Shown: piece after piece, positions 43,854 to 53,620 of the stretch
Layout: each line of letters begins with the position of its first letter
How positions within the stretch are numbered: position 1 is the first letter of the stretch
DNA from: Terrimonas pollutisoli
GTDB lineage: Bacteria; Bacteroidota; Bacteroidia; Chitinophagales; Chitinophagaceae
Assembly: GCF_029360765.1 (NCBI RefSeq)
Contig: NZ_JARKNA010000002.1
Span: 56,803-120,802 of the forward strand
DNA length: 64,000 nucleotides
Direction of reading: 5' to 3'
Notes under the pieces: generated by a model
The model's input: only the letters and a program-made list of their open reading frames with translations
Database searches by the model: none
What the model was told of the DNA's origin: nothing
Program-made: the position numbers and the translations under genes

Positions 43854-43909
43854 ATCTCGTAGCTCGCAGCTCATGGCTCGCGGCTTGTCACTTACCGCTC
43901 ATTGCTTAC
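43854..43909. repeat. Degenerate heptanucleotide tandem array
   Basis: Eight 7-bp units in register: ATCTCGT, AGCTCGC, AGCTCAT, GGCTCGC, GGCTTGT, CACTTAC, CGCTCAT and TGCTTAC. It lies directly before the DUF2231 start. Confidence 0.7.
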
Positions 43910-43917
43910 AAATAAAT

Positions 43918-45324
43918 ATGCTTTTATCAATCCCTGATCTCATTGGTCGTTTTCACCCGATATTGGTTCATTTACCGATCGGTATTTTGTTGCTGGCTTG
44001 TTTTTTTCAATTGCTGACGATAAAGCCAAGGTTTGCCGTTTTACAACCTGCTATCCCGGTGATGTTTTTCTGGGGAATGCTGGGTGCTGTATTTTCCTGC
44101 ATCAGCGGTTATATGCTTTCATTGAGTGGTGACTATGATGGCGCCGTTGTCGGACGTCACCAGTGGATGGGAATTTTTGTTGCTATTGCCTCTTTGGCAC
44201 TTTATCTTTTGTATAAATTATCGATTGGTGATAAAGCCGCTAATGTTTTTTCTGGTGGTATCATTTTATTGATAACAATAACAGGGCACCTGGGTGGTTC
44301 GCTTACGCATGGTTCAGATTACTTAACCGAGGGATTGGATAGTGGTGATGAAAAAGGGGTGGTGATGAAACCCATTCCCAACATACAGGAGGCTGTAGTA
44401 TATGCAGATGTGGTACAGCCATTGCTGCAGGCAAAATGCTACAATTGCCACGGCGCCAACAAGCAAAAAGGAAAACTGCGGCTGGATCAGCAGGAGTATA
44501 TTTTAAAGGGAGGGAAGGATGGAAAAGTAATCGAGGCAGGTAAAGCTGATGAAAGCGAAATGATCAAACGTTTATTGCTGCCAATGACGGATGAAGACCA
44601 TATGCCGCCCAAAGAAAAATCGCAACTATCACCTTCCGAAATATCTTTATTACACTGGTGGATCAACACCGGTGCAGATTTTAATAAGAAAGTAAAAGAC
44701 TTAAAACAGACCGAAAAAATAAAACCAGTATTATTGGCTTTGCAATCCGGTTCGGCAGATGCAGATAAAAAGGCAGGGGATGTTCCGGAAACACCTGTAG
44801 CCAAAGCCAGGGACGAAGATGTCGGCAAACTTAAAAGTGCCGGGGTCATCGTTACGCCGGTTGCGCAAAACAGTAATTATTTATTGGTAAGTTTTGTAAC
44901 TGCTGCTGGTAGTGCCGATTCATTAATAAAATTGCTTGAGCCTTTAAAGAAACAAATCGTTTGGTTAAAATTGGATGATGCCGCTGTTACGGATGCGACC
45001 CTGGATCATATCGCAAAGCTTACTTCACTAACCAGGTTACAGTTAAACAATACTGATATCACAGATAAGGGAGTTATCAAATTGCAATCATTGCAACAAC
45101 TGCAATCATTGAACCTTGTAGGTACAAAAGTAACCGCACAAGGCGTGCTTCAATTAAGTAAACTGAAAAATTTAAAGAACTTATATCTCTACCAAACGGG
45201 AGTGAACAATGCAGATTGGGCCACTTTGAAAAAAGCTTTCCCAGCTACCCAGCTCGATTCGGGAGGATATGTTGTTCCTATGTTGCCGTCTGATACGACA
45301 GAAGTAAAACCTCCTAAAAATTAA
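43918..45324 (+). CDS. DUF2231 membrane / cytochrome c / LRR protein
   Basis: 468 aa. Membrane part (residues 1-130) starts IGRFHPILVHLPIGILLLA, the DUF2231 signature, with four helices. A cytochrome c domain follows with CYNCHGANKQKGKL and distal HMPPKEKSQL. LRR-like strands (LTRLQLNNTDITDKGVIKL, LQSLNLVGTKVTAQGVLQL) end the protein. Compared with 25072-27222 it lacks the chitobiase-type C-terminus. Probably the inner-membrane electron carrier of the plus arm. ATG 43918 is chosen; the 15 upstream codons run through a heptamer array. Confidence 0.9.
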   Translation: MLLSIPDLIGRFHPILVHLPIGILLLACFFQLLTIKPRFAVLQPAIPVMFFWGMLGAVFSCISGYMLSLSGDYDGAVVGRHQWMGIFVAIASLALYLLYKLSIGDKAANVFSGGIILLITITGHLGGSLTHGSDYLTEGLDSGDEKGVVMKPIPNIQEAVVYADVVQPLLQAKCYNCHGANKQKGKLRLDQQEYILKGGKDGKVIEAGKADESEMIKRLLLPMTDEDHMPPKEKSQLSPSEISLLHWWINTGADFNKKVKDLKQTEKIKPVLLALQSGSADADKKAGDVPETPVAKARDEDVGKLKSAGVIVTPVAQNSNYLLVSFVTAAGSADSLIKLLEPLKKQIVWLKLDDAAVTDATLDHIAKLTSLTRLQLNNTDITDKGVIKLQSLQQLQSLNLVGTKVTAQGVLQLSKLKNLKNLYLYQTGVNNADWATLKKAFPATQLDSGGYVVPMLPSDTTEVKPPKN

Positions 45325-45331
45325 TTGTTGC

Positions 45332-47590
45332 ATGCAAAGAGGCATTTTTCTTTTTTGTGTAATCCTGCCTATAGCTATTTCATTACAAGCACAACCCCGG
45401 AAGGAACATAACCTGGTTTTTGATTCATTGGCCCGGCGATGGGATGAGGCAATTCCGCTGGGCAATGGCTGGCTGGGTGCATTGATCTGGCAAAGAGAAA
45501 ATAAATTAAGGATGTCACTGGATCGGGTTGATCTGTGGGATGATCGTCCGATGCCCGAGATCAACAAACTTACATTTAGCTGGGTGGTGGAGCAGGTGAA
45601 AAAGAGCCAGTATGATACCGTACAGAAACTAGGCGACGAGCCTTATGAAAAATACCCGGCGCCGACTAAAATACCGGGTGCAGCCATCGAATTTGATTTA
45701 GCTAAAATAGGCAAAGCAATTTCGAATGAATTGGACATTGCAACCGGCTTATCGGTTATCAAATTTGATAATGGAACCATTTTTAATAATTATATCCATG
45801 CAACTAATCCCGTAGGATATTTTGGCTTTGAAAATATTACGACAAAGGATTTTGTTCCCGAACTGGTGATCCCCAATTATAATACAGGGAAAAGAGGCAC
45901 TTCGGGTAATAGTGTGGAAGGGATTGGGCTGGAAAGGCTGGGTTATAAAAAAGGAACGATTACAAAAACGAATAACAGTATCCTTTATCATCAGCCAACC
46001 TGGAAAGAAAATTTTTATGAAGTGCTGGTTAAATGGTACCGGCTTCCGGGTAACAGGATTATCGGTCAATGGACAATAACGAATAATAAACCGGCACGGT
46101 TAGCGGATCCAAACTTTAAGTTGAAAGAGCCCACTGGCTGGCCTTCTCATATAAAATGGTGGAAAGATTATTGGAGCCGTTCTTCCGTTACACTACCCGA
46201 CAAGCAATTGGATCGGCAGTACTACCTCGAGATGTATAAATTCGCTTGTGTTGCCAGGAGCAATACACCACCAATTTCATTGCAGGCGATCTGGACAGCC
46301 GACAATGGAAACCTCCCGCCGTGGAAAGGCGATTTTCATCACGATTTAAATACGCAGTTGAGTTATTGGCCGGGTTATGCCGGTAATCATCTTGACCTAA
46401 CAGCAGGTTATACCAGTTGGCTATGGAAAGTAAAAGAGCTGAATAAAAAATGGACAAAGAATTATTTTGGTGTGGATGGATTGAATGTGCCGGGTGTCAC
46501 CACGATTAGTGGAAAAGAGATGGGCGGATGGATACAATATTCCATGAGTCCGACAACTGCCACCTGGCTAGCCCAACATTTCTACTGGCAATGGAAATAC
46601 AGCATGGATGAAAAGTTTTTAAAAGAAAGATGTTATCCTTATTTAAATGAAGTGGAGCGATATACGGCAGAGATGCTCAACAAAGAAAAGGATAAAAATA
46701 ATAAGGCTAAGCTGTTATTAAGTTCAAGTCCCGAGTACAACGATAATAGTATAAAAGCATGGTTCGATAGTTTTACAAATTACGATCTGGCATTAATCAA
46801 AGGTTTTTATGATTTTGGTACAAAGGTGTCTGCGACTGCTTATGATAGAAGACCCAATGAATGGATCGGCGTGAGTATGACATTACCTGATCTTGATGTC
46901 AACGAAACAGGCCTCACTATAGCACCCGGCCAAAACCTGGAAGTTTCTCATCGTCATCATTCTCCTTATATGGCTATCTATCCGATTTGCCTGTTAGATA
47001 TAGATTATGAAAAGGATAAGCAAATAATTGAAAGATCGATCCGGCACCTTGAAACCAAAGGAACCAGTCAATGGTGTGGCTATTCCTTTAGCTGGATGGC
47101 CTGTATTTATGCAAGAGCACGACAAGCAGATAAAGCCGTAAAGCAATTGCAAATCTTTGCGTCCAATTTTTGTTCACCCAATAGTTTCCATTTGAATGGC
47201 GATCAGAGAGGTGGCCAATATTCATCCTTTACCTATCGCCCTTTTACATTGGAAGGCAATTTTGCATTTGCCCAGGGAATTCATGAGTTGCTACTCCAAA
47301 CACGAAATGGTGTAATAGAAATATTTCCTTCCGTGCCGGCAAGCTGGAAAGATGTTTCCTTTAAAACCTTGCGGGCCGAAGGAGCTTTTTTGGTTAGCGC
47401 CGACAAGGAAAATGCAGTGCCGTCTCAAGCGACAATTACTGCTGAACAGGGAGGTGTTTTACGATTGAAAAAGCCTTTCAAAACTTTTTACCTCACCAAT
47501 TTGAAAAAGAGCTATAAATTAGAAAATGAGATTCTTGAAATAGAGATGAAGAAAGGAGAAACGATCACGATTAAAAATGGTTATGAATAA
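45332..47590 (+). CDS. GH95-like glycoside hydrolase (alpha-L-fucosidase/galactosidase type)
   Basis: 752 aa with signal peptide (MQRGIFLFCVILPIAISLQA). GH95 landmarks: WDEAIPLGNGWLGALIWQRE, LSYWPGYAGNHLDL, GWIQYSMSPTTATWLAQHFY, YLNEVERYTAEML and LLSSSPEYNDNSIKAW. Normal GH95 enzymes cleave alpha-1,2-fucosyl or alpha-L-galactosyl bonds by inversion. The N-terminal sandwich is shorter and the spacing of catalytic acids differs from canonical members by eye, so another (alpha/alpha)6 specificity is possible. Eight bp downstream of the DUF2231 gene, with GH29 on both sides of the arm. Confidence 0.8.
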   Translation: MQRGIFLFCVILPIAISLQAQPRKEHNLVFDSLARRWDEAIPLGNGWLGALIWQRENKLRMSLDRVDLWDDRPMPEINKLTFSWVVEQVKKSQYDTVQKLGDEPYEKYPAPTKIPGAAIEFDLAKIGKAISNELDIATGLSVIKFDNGTIFNNYIHATNPVGYFGFENITTKDFVPELVIPNYNTGKRGTSGNSVEGIGLERLGYKKGTITKTNNSILYHQPTWKENFYEVLVKWYRLPGNRIIGQWTITNNKPARLADPNFKLKEPTGWPSHIKWWKDYWSRSSVTLPDKQLDRQYYLEMYKFACVARSNTPPISLQAIWTADNGNLPPWKGDFHHDLNTQLSYWPGYAGNHLDLTAGYTSWLWKVKELNKKWTKNYFGVDGLNVPGVTTISGKEMGGWIQYSMSPTTATWLAQHFYWQWKYSMDEKFLKERCYPYLNEVERYTAEMLNKEKDKNNKAKLLLSSSPEYNDNSIKAWFDSFTNYDLALIKGFYDFGTKVSATAYDRRPNEWIGVSMTLPDLDVNETGLTIAPGQNLEVSHRHHSPYMAIYPICLLDIDYEKDKQIIERSIRHLETKGTSQWCGYSFSWMACIYARARQADKAVKQLQIFASNFCSPNSFHLNGDQRGGQYSSFTYRPFTLEGNFAFAQGIHELLLQTRNGVIEIFPSVPASWKDVSFKTLRAEGAFLVSADKENAVPSQATITAEQGGVLRLKKPFKTFYLTNLKKSYKLENEILEIEMKKGETITIKNGYE

Positions 47591-47600
47591 AACAAATACC

Positions 47601-48434
47601 ATGCAACGTAAAGAGTTCCTCAGTTTATCAGTCCCAGCTTTTTTATTGCTGGCTAATGGAAAGATTCTAAAAGCTCATGATTATTTTTTAACAGAAGAGC
47701 ACCGTCGCAAAGTAAAACTTCGGTTCGTCGTTGCTTCTGACGGGCATTATGGGCAACCCAATACAGATTATGAAAATTTCTTTTCCGCTATTGTCAACCG
47801 CATCAATGAAGAACACCGGAAGCATCCTTTTTCCTTTTGTGTCATCAATGGCGATATCATTCATGATGATAAAAGACATTTTCCTGCCGCCAAAGCGGCG
47901 CTGGATAAATTGGCAGTTAAATATTATGTGAGCCAGGGCAATCATGATCATGCCAGTGCGGAGGAATGGGAAAGCATTTGGAAGATGCCGGTGAACCTGG
48001 ATTTTAAGATCAAAAAGAATTCATTTTTAATTGCAACTACTTCCAATGAAGCGGGTACTTATTTATGTCCGGATGTAAACTGGTTTCGTCAAAAGCTGGA
48101 AGAACACAAAGAGCAGGACAATATTTTCATTTTTTTGCATATCAATCCCGGTAAGCTGACAAAACATGGGGTTGATTGCCCCGAACTATTTGATCTGTTT
48201 TCCCGTCATAAGAATATAAGAGCTGTTTTCAACGGGCATGATCATGATGAAGAAGGCATAAAAATAAAAAGATCAATACCGTGCGTTTTTGACGCACATT
48301 TTGGCGGTAACTGGGGTACTGATTACCGGGGTTTCAGGATCGTGGAGCTGATGAAAGATAATTCTGTGTTCACTTATATTATGAACCCGGTTGATAAGAT
48401 CAATGAAGCCACGCTTTTTGAAATGGCCAAATAA
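47601..48434 (+). CDS. Exported calcineurin-type metallophosphoesterase
   Basis: 277 aa. Metal-ligand motifs in order: ASDGHYG (Asp-x-His), NGDIIHD, GNHDH, IFLHINPG and NGHDHDEEG. Two metals and phosphomonoester or diester chemistry are expected. ATG 47601 (MQRKEFLSLSVPAFLLLANG) gives a signal-like N-terminus; ATGs at 47577 and 47583 overlap the GH95 stop and are less likely. Its place between GH95 and GH29 suggests removal of a phosphate decoration or a nucleotide. Confidence 0.88.
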   Translation: MQRKEFLSLSVPAFLLLANGKILKAHDYFLTEEHRRKVKLRFVVASDGHYGQPNTDYENFFSAIVNRINEEHRKHPFSFCVINGDIIHDDKRHFPAAKAALDKLAVKYYVSQGNHDHASAEEWESIWKMPVNLDFKIKKNSFLIATTSNEAGTYLCPDVNWFRQKLEEHKEQDNIFIFLHINPGKLTKHGVDCPELFDLFSRHKNIRAVFNGHDHDEEGIKIKRSIPCVFDAHFGGNWGTDYRGFRIVELMKDNSVFTYIMNPVDKINEATLFEMAK

Positions 48435-48456
48435 TTATTGATAAAAAGATTAGGTT

Positions 48457-49881
48457 ATGCAAAGAAAACTTTTGTTGATTGTTGTGTTGCAGGCAATGGT
48501 GCTAATGATTGCAGCGCAGGAAAAAAACAAGCAACCATTACCAACCAGACAACAACTGGCCTGGCATGAGCTGGAGTTTTATTGGTTTATTCACTTTGGC
48601 CCCAATACATTTACCGATAAGGAATGGGGGCATGGCGATGAACCGGAAGACGTTTTTAACCCTACCGGCCTCGATTGTCGCCAGTGGGCAAGAATTGCCA
48701 AACAGTCCGGCGCCAAAGGCATCATCCTTACTGCCAAGCACCATGATGGTTTTTGTTTATGGCCCAGTAAATTTTCAAAACATACAGTGCGGGAAAGTAA
48801 ATGGAAAAATGGTAAAGGTGATGTAGTAGGGAATCTTGCAAAAGCCTGTAGAGAGTATGGTTTAAAGTTTGGAGTGTATTTGTCACCATGGGACCGCAAT
48901 CACCCGAAATATGGCACGGCAGAATACAATGATGTATATGTAAACACGATGAAGGAACTCATCAATCGTTATGGACCTTTCTTTGAATTTTGGTGGGATG
49001 GCGCCAATGGCGAAGGTCCGAGTGGAAAGAAGCAACAATATGATTTCAGGCGGTTTGAAAATACAATGAGGAGATACGCCCCGAACACCGTTGTGTTCAG
49101 CGATATCGGCCCGGATATTCGGTGGGTGGGTAATGAAAAAGGAATTGCAGGACAGACTAATTGGAATTATTTAGACACCGCGGGATTCAAAAGGGGAGAA
49201 GGTGCACCGCCGACGGATACGTTGAACCAGGGAAATAGTAATGGCAAACATTGGATACCAGCCGAATGTGATGTTAGTATCCGGCCAGGCTGGTTTTATC
49301 ATGCAGAAGAAGATGATAAGGTAAAAACACCGGAACAATTATTTGATCTTTACTTAAAGTCCGTGGGCCGTGGCGCTAATTTCCTGTTGAATATCCCGCC
49401 GGATCGTCGCGGACTGATTCATGAAAGAGATTCGGCTTCGCTGGTAGGCTTTAAAAAACTGTTGAAGGAAAGTTTTGATGTCAATTTTGCTTCAGCCAGT
49501 AAAGCCGAATTGCACAGGGACGGCAGCATTTTTCAACGTACTAAGTTTACCGATGGCAATAAGGCAACGTTCGAAAAACTGACCAACTATCAAAACACGA
49601 GGCTCTGGATAAAGTTTGAAGAAGTAAAAAAGATCAATTGTATCGTGTTGCAGGAGGCTACCCGGTATGGACAAAATGTGGCCGCGGCCAAACTGGAAAT
49701 ATTGAATGGTTCCCAATTGGTGAAAGAAATAGATATTACCACCATCGGCAGGAAAAGAATTGTGACGTTCCCGGCCGTGGAAGCCAGTGCTGTGAATCTT
49801 GTTATCAAAGATGCAAAGGGAACGCCTTTGATCAGTGAAATAGGTGTGTATTTGATTGGTGAGAAGTTGGTTGAGAAATAG
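48457..49881 (+). CDS. Alpha-L-fucosidase, GH29, second and divergent
   Basis: 474 aa with signal peptide (MQRKLLLIVVLQAMVLMIAA). Barrel start LEFYWFIHFGPNTFTDKEWG, LTAKHHDGFCLWPS, nucleophile Asp181 in FEFWWDGANGEG; a C-terminal F5/8-like sandwich (RTKFTDGNKATFEKL, NTRLWIKFEEVKKINCI) may bind fucosylated glycans. The motifs place it in the B-type group active on branched alpha-1,3/4-fucose, unlike the gene at 33939. Last member of the plus arm. Confidence 0.92.
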   Translation: MQRKLLLIVVLQAMVLMIAAQEKNKQPLPTRQQLAWHELEFYWFIHFGPNTFTDKEWGHGDEPEDVFNPTGLDCRQWARIAKQSGAKGIILTAKHHDGFCLWPSKFSKHTVRESKWKNGKGDVVGNLAKACREYGLKFGVYLSPWDRNHPKYGTAEYNDVYVNTMKELINRYGPFFEFWWDGANGEGPSGKKQQYDFRRFENTMRRYAPNTVVFSDIGPDIRWVGNEKGIAGQTNWNYLDTAGFKRGEGAPPTDTLNQGNSNGKHWIPAECDVSIRPGWFYHAEEDDKVKTPEQLFDLYLKSVGRGANFLLNIPPDRRGLIHERDSASLVGFKKLLKESFDVNFASASKAELHRDGSIFQRTKFTDGNKATFEKLTNYQNTRLWIKFEEVKKINCIVLQEATRYGQNVAAAKLEILNGSQLVKEIDITTIGRKRIVTFPAVEASAVNLVIKDAKGTPLISEIGVYLIGEKLVEK

Positions 49882-49936
49882 ATTTAGAATAATGTTCATT
49901 TTTGCATTATAGACTGATTAAAACGTTTTTAATTTT

Positions 49937-50500
49937 TTGGGAAAGAAAAGTAGGAGAAAAAGAGAGGAACGAATTGCTCTTGAAGCGAATAAAAGCAGTG
50001 ATAAGAAACAGAAACTTACTGCCTATTTGCTTATTATTATTGATACAATTTTACTTGTTTGGGGCCTTATTCTCCTAGAGAAAATCTTTATTCATTCTAA
50101 AATACTTTCCTTATCGATAATTGGAGGCGGGGTTTTGGGAGTAATTGTCATATACCTTATATGGAATGGGAAGGGACATGGGCTTTTTGTGACCTGTTTT
50201 TATGGAGTATTAAGTGGCGTATCAGTATTGATTTTTTTTATAACTGCAATAAATTATTATTTTAAAAGTGACCTAGTTGAGAAAGTTACATTGGAAATCA
50301 TTGAAACAGGCAACTATGCAAAAAGAAAGAGTAATTGCAGAAAACCTTATGTACTTCTGGAATTTAAAGGTATTACCAAAGAGGTTGCCTTTCCTTGCGA
50401 GTATGAAAAATCAATCTCTGGATATAAAACTGTTAGCCTTACTTTAGCAACTGGTTTTTTGGGGTTTTATGTAATTACAAATAAGGAGCTTCAAAAGTGA
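49937..50500 (+). CDS. Membrane protein of unknown function (TTG start)
   Basis: 187 aa with a basic N-terminus (GKKSRRKREER) and about three helices (TAYLLIIIDTILLVWGLILL, LGVIVIYLI, FYGVLSGVSVLIFF), then a soluble C-terminal beta segment (YVLLEFKGITKEVAFPCEYEKS). The predicted start is TTG with no in-frame ATG near; no domain recognised. It lies between the fucosidase and the M16 protease and need not belong to either. Confidence 0.6.
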   Translation: MGKKSRRKREERIALEANKSSDKKQKLTAYLLIIIDTILLVWGLILLEKIFIHSKILSLSIIGGGVLGVIVIYLIWNGKGHGLFVTCFYGVLSGVSVLIFFITAINYYFKSDLVEKVTLEIIETGNYAKRKSNCRKPYVLLEFKGITKEVAFPCEYEKSISGYKTVSLTLATGFLGFYVITNKELQK

Positions 50501-50624
50501 ATCTTCGATTAACATTTATCATTTACCTGTTAAAAGATTCTTTAACCGCAAATCCAGTATTTGCAGGCCAAAAAGCGTTTCTTTCTTTATATTTCCTGTC
50601 AAAATTTATTAAAACATAGCTACT

Positions 50625-53561
50625 ATGAAAGTGAAACATTTGTTGCTGGTCACCCTTCTGTTTGTCAACGTGGCGGTGCTGGCTCAAAAAAAACATGAAT
50701 GGAAACAAGTCAGTTCGGGAGGTTACACATATAAATATGTTACAGGCGATCCTACCCAAAGCCGTTTTTATACGTTGAAAAATGGCCTGACCGTAGTGCT
50801 TTCGGTGAATAAAAAAGAACCAAGAATTGCCACACAGATTGCCATAAGAACGGGCAGCAACAATGACCCCGCCGATCATACCGGGTTGGCTCACTACCTC
50901 GAGCATTTATTGTTCAAAGGCACTGATAAATTTGGTACCCTGGATTGGGCAAAAGAAAAGCCGCTACTCGACAAAATAGATGCCTTGTACGAGCAATACA
51001 ATTCAACTACCGATACGCTGAAACGAAAAGAAATCTATAAAGAGATTGACAGGGTTTCCGGTGAGGCATCCAAATTTTCCATCGCCAATGAGTATGATAA
51101 ACTCATGGCATCGATAGGTTCTCAGGGCACCAATGCGCATACCTGGGTAGAGGAAACCGTGTATGAAGAAGATATTCCATCCAATGCCGTAGAGAAATTT
51201 TTAGCGATACAAGCTGAGCGTTTCCGCAATCCAATCTTCCGCATCTTTCATACGGAACTGGAAGCGGTGTACGAAGAAAAAAACATCAGCCTTGACAATG
51301 ACGGACGCAAAATCCAGGAAGCGATGTTTAAAAACACTTTTCCTACTCACAATTATGGTTTGCAATCCACCATTGGCACCATTGAGCATTTAAAAAATCC
51401 TTCACTGGTAGCCATCCGGGACTACTATCATAAATATTATGTGCCGAATAATATTGCCTTTATCATGGCCGGTGATTTTGATCCGGATAAAATGGTAAAG
51501 CTGATCGATGCCAAATTTGCGTACATGAAACCTAAACCCGTTGAACAATACAAGGGGCCGGAACAGGCGCCTATTGCAGGGCCTGTTGTAAAAGAAATAT
51601 TTGGACCCAGTGCGGAGAGTTTACGGATTGTTTATCGGGTGGGCGCCAATAATACCCGGGAGTCTTTATTGGCGAGCGTAGCTGCTTCCGTTTTATCCAA
51701 TGGCAAAGCTGGTTTGCTTGATCTGAACCTGAACAAGCAACAAAAATTACAGGGCGCCGGAGCAGGCATTCAGCAGTACAAGGATTACGGCATGTTTATC
51801 CTGAGTGCTTCACCCAAGCAGGGGCAAACGCTGGAAGAAGCAAAAGACCTTTTGATGAGCCAGATTGCTGTATTGAAGAAAGGTGAGTTTGAAGAATCGT
51901 TGATCAAAGCCATTGTGGCTAATTATAAACTGGCGGAATTACAGGCATTGGAAAGCAATGGTGCAAGAGTGGCTGGCCTGGTTGACGGCTATATTAAGCA
52001 TCAAGGAAAGGAGTGGGATAAAGATGTATCTGTGTTGGATGATATGGATGCAATTACTAAAAAGGACATTGTGGAATTCGCCAATAAATTTTTTGCTGAT
52101 GGTAACTATGTGCTCATTTATAAACGCAAAGGCGAAGACAAGAATATTGTGAAAGTGGAGAAGCCTGCCATCACGCCGGTTGAAACCAACGCTGGTAAAC
52201 AATCCCCTTTTGTAAAACAGATCACAGCAACCGAATTGCCTGCCATCAAGCCGGTGTGGGTCAACTTTGCTACTGACCTTCAAAAATCGAAGGCCGGTAA
52301 TGCTGAAGTGTTGTATGTAAAAAATAAAGACAACAGCATTTTCAACCTGTATTATTATTTCGATATGGGTTCGTGGAACAATAAGTTGTTGTCAGTGGCC
52401 CTGCAATACCTGCAGTATATCGGTACAGATAAATATTCTGCCGAAGATATCAGCAAGCAGTTTTATAACCTGGCTTGCAGCTTCAGTGCATCGGCAGGAA
52501 CAGAGCAGACTACAATCAGCGTAACAGGCCTGCAGGAGAACTTCGACAAAGCCGTTACGTTGTTAGAAGACCTGATTGAAAATTGTAAGGCTGATACAGC
52601 GGCTCTTTCGGGTCTGAAAAATCGTTTGCTAAAAGCAAGAGCTAACAATAAACTGAATAAAAATGCTATTGCAACCGCTTTAAGAAACTATGCTTTGTAT
52701 GGCCCTAAGAATCCGTACAATTATGGATTGACAGATGAGGAGATCAATAATATCAAAGCGGAAGAACTGATTGCCATTATTCATTCTCTGCTTGACTACA
52801 AGCACCGGATATTATACTACGGGCCAAAAGAATTGCCGGCCTTTACTGCTTCAATTCAAAAGTTACATAATACACCATCAACCTGGACAGTGGCTCCAGA
52901 AGCCGTGAAGTTTGAACGTACTTCTCAAACCAATAACCAGGTGTTGTTCGCTGAGTATGATGCGGTACAGGCGGATATTTTCTGGTCAAGAAACCTGGAA
53001 AAATTTGATGCTAACAAGGATGCGCTGGTAAATATGTTCAATGGCTATTTTGGTGGCGGTATGGGATCTATCGTTTTTCAAACCATTCGTGAATCAAAAG
53101 CGCTGGCTTATTCGACCTATGCCTTTGTAGGCACACCGGCAAAAAAAGAAGACAATTACACTACTACAGCATATGTAGGAACGCAGGCCGATAAATTGAA
53201 TGAAGCTATTAATGGAATGAATGAACTGCTGACAGACTTGCCCAAAAACGAAAATAGCTTTATCAGTGCCCGCAAAAGCCTGAATAAAGACATCGAGACC
53301 GAACGCATTACAAAAGAAGGTATCATTTTCAGCTACCTGAATGCGGAGAAAAAAGGTTTGAAAGATGATATCCGCAAAACCAATTATGAAAAGTACAAAG
53401 CGTTAAAATTGGATGACCTGTACAGCTATCACCAGCAGGAGCTATCTAAAAAAGCGTATACTTATTCCGTAGTGGGATCGGAGAAAAATATCAAGATGGA
53501 TGATCTGAAAAAATATGGCGAGTTGAAAAAACTTTCGCTGACTGAATTATTCGGTTATTAG
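50625..53561 (+). CDS. M16 family metallopeptidase (insulinase/pitrilysin type)
   Basis: 978 aa with signal peptide (MKVKHLLLVTLLFVNVAVLA). The inverted zinc motif HYLEH gives His90, Glu93 and His94, with the third ligand Glu in LEAVYEEKN about 120 residues later. It is the full-length two-half type; the C-terminal half lacks a second zinc motif and contributes the substrate chamber. It degrades peptides in the envelope. A bidirectional terminator follows. Confidence 0.92.
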   Translation: MKVKHLLLVTLLFVNVAVLAQKKHEWKQVSSGGYTYKYVTGDPTQSRFYTLKNGLTVVLSVNKKEPRIATQIAIRTGSNNDPADHTGLAHYLEHLLFKGTDKFGTLDWAKEKPLLDKIDALYEQYNSTTDTLKRKEIYKEIDRVSGEASKFSIANEYDKLMASIGSQGTNAHTWVEETVYEEDIPSNAVEKFLAIQAERFRNPIFRIFHTELEAVYEEKNISLDNDGRKIQEAMFKNTFPTHNYGLQSTIGTIEHLKNPSLVAIRDYYHKYYVPNNIAFIMAGDFDPDKMVKLIDAKFAYMKPKPVEQYKGPEQAPIAGPVVKEIFGPSAESLRIVYRVGANNTRESLLASVAASVLSNGKAGLLDLNLNKQQKLQGAGAGIQQYKDYGMFILSASPKQGQTLEEAKDLLMSQIAVLKKGEFEESLIKAIVANYKLAELQALESNGARVAGLVDGYIKHQGKEWDKDVSVLDDMDAITKKDIVEFANKFFADGNYVLIYKRKGEDKNIVKVEKPAITPVETNAGKQSPFVKQITATELPAIKPVWVNFATDLQKSKAGNAEVLYVKNKDNSIFNLYYYFDMGSWNNKLLSVALQYLQYIGTDKYSAEDISKQFYNLACSFSASAGTEQTTISVTGLQENFDKAVTLLEDLIENCKADTAALSGLKNRLLKARANNKLNKNAIATALRNYALYGPKNPYNYGLTDEEINNIKAEELIAIIHSLLDYKHRILYYGPKELPAFTASIQKLHNTPSTWTVAPEAVKFERTSQTNNQVLFAEYDAVQADIFWSRNLEKFDANKDALVNMFNGYFGGGMGSIVFQTIRESKALAYSTYAFVGTPAKKEDNYTTTAYVGTQADKLNEAINGMNELLTDLPKNENSFISARKSLNKDIETERITKEGIIFSYLNAEKKGLKDDIRKTNYEKYKALKLDDLYSYHQQELSKKAYTYSVVGSEKNIKMDDLKKYGELKKLSLTELFGY

Positions 53562-53581
53562 TAACAGTCTTCACTTATTGC

Positions 53582-53612
53582 AAAAGAGCCTTACCAATCG
53601 TAAGGCTCTTTT
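53582..53612. terminator. Bidirectional rho-independent terminator
   Basis: Stem AAAAGAGCCTTAC (53582-53594) and GTAAGGCTCTTTT (53600-53612) with a 5-bp loop, A-run and T-run on the two flanks. It lies between the converging M16 gene and the enoyl-CoA hydratase gene and can serve both. Confidence 0.9.
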
Positions 53613-53620
53613 ATTTGAGC

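Noticed and set aside
49917..49933. AAAACGTTTTT as another LacI-type operator
   Set aside because: The surrounding AT-rich run makes the match trivial and symmetry breaks outside 8 bp.
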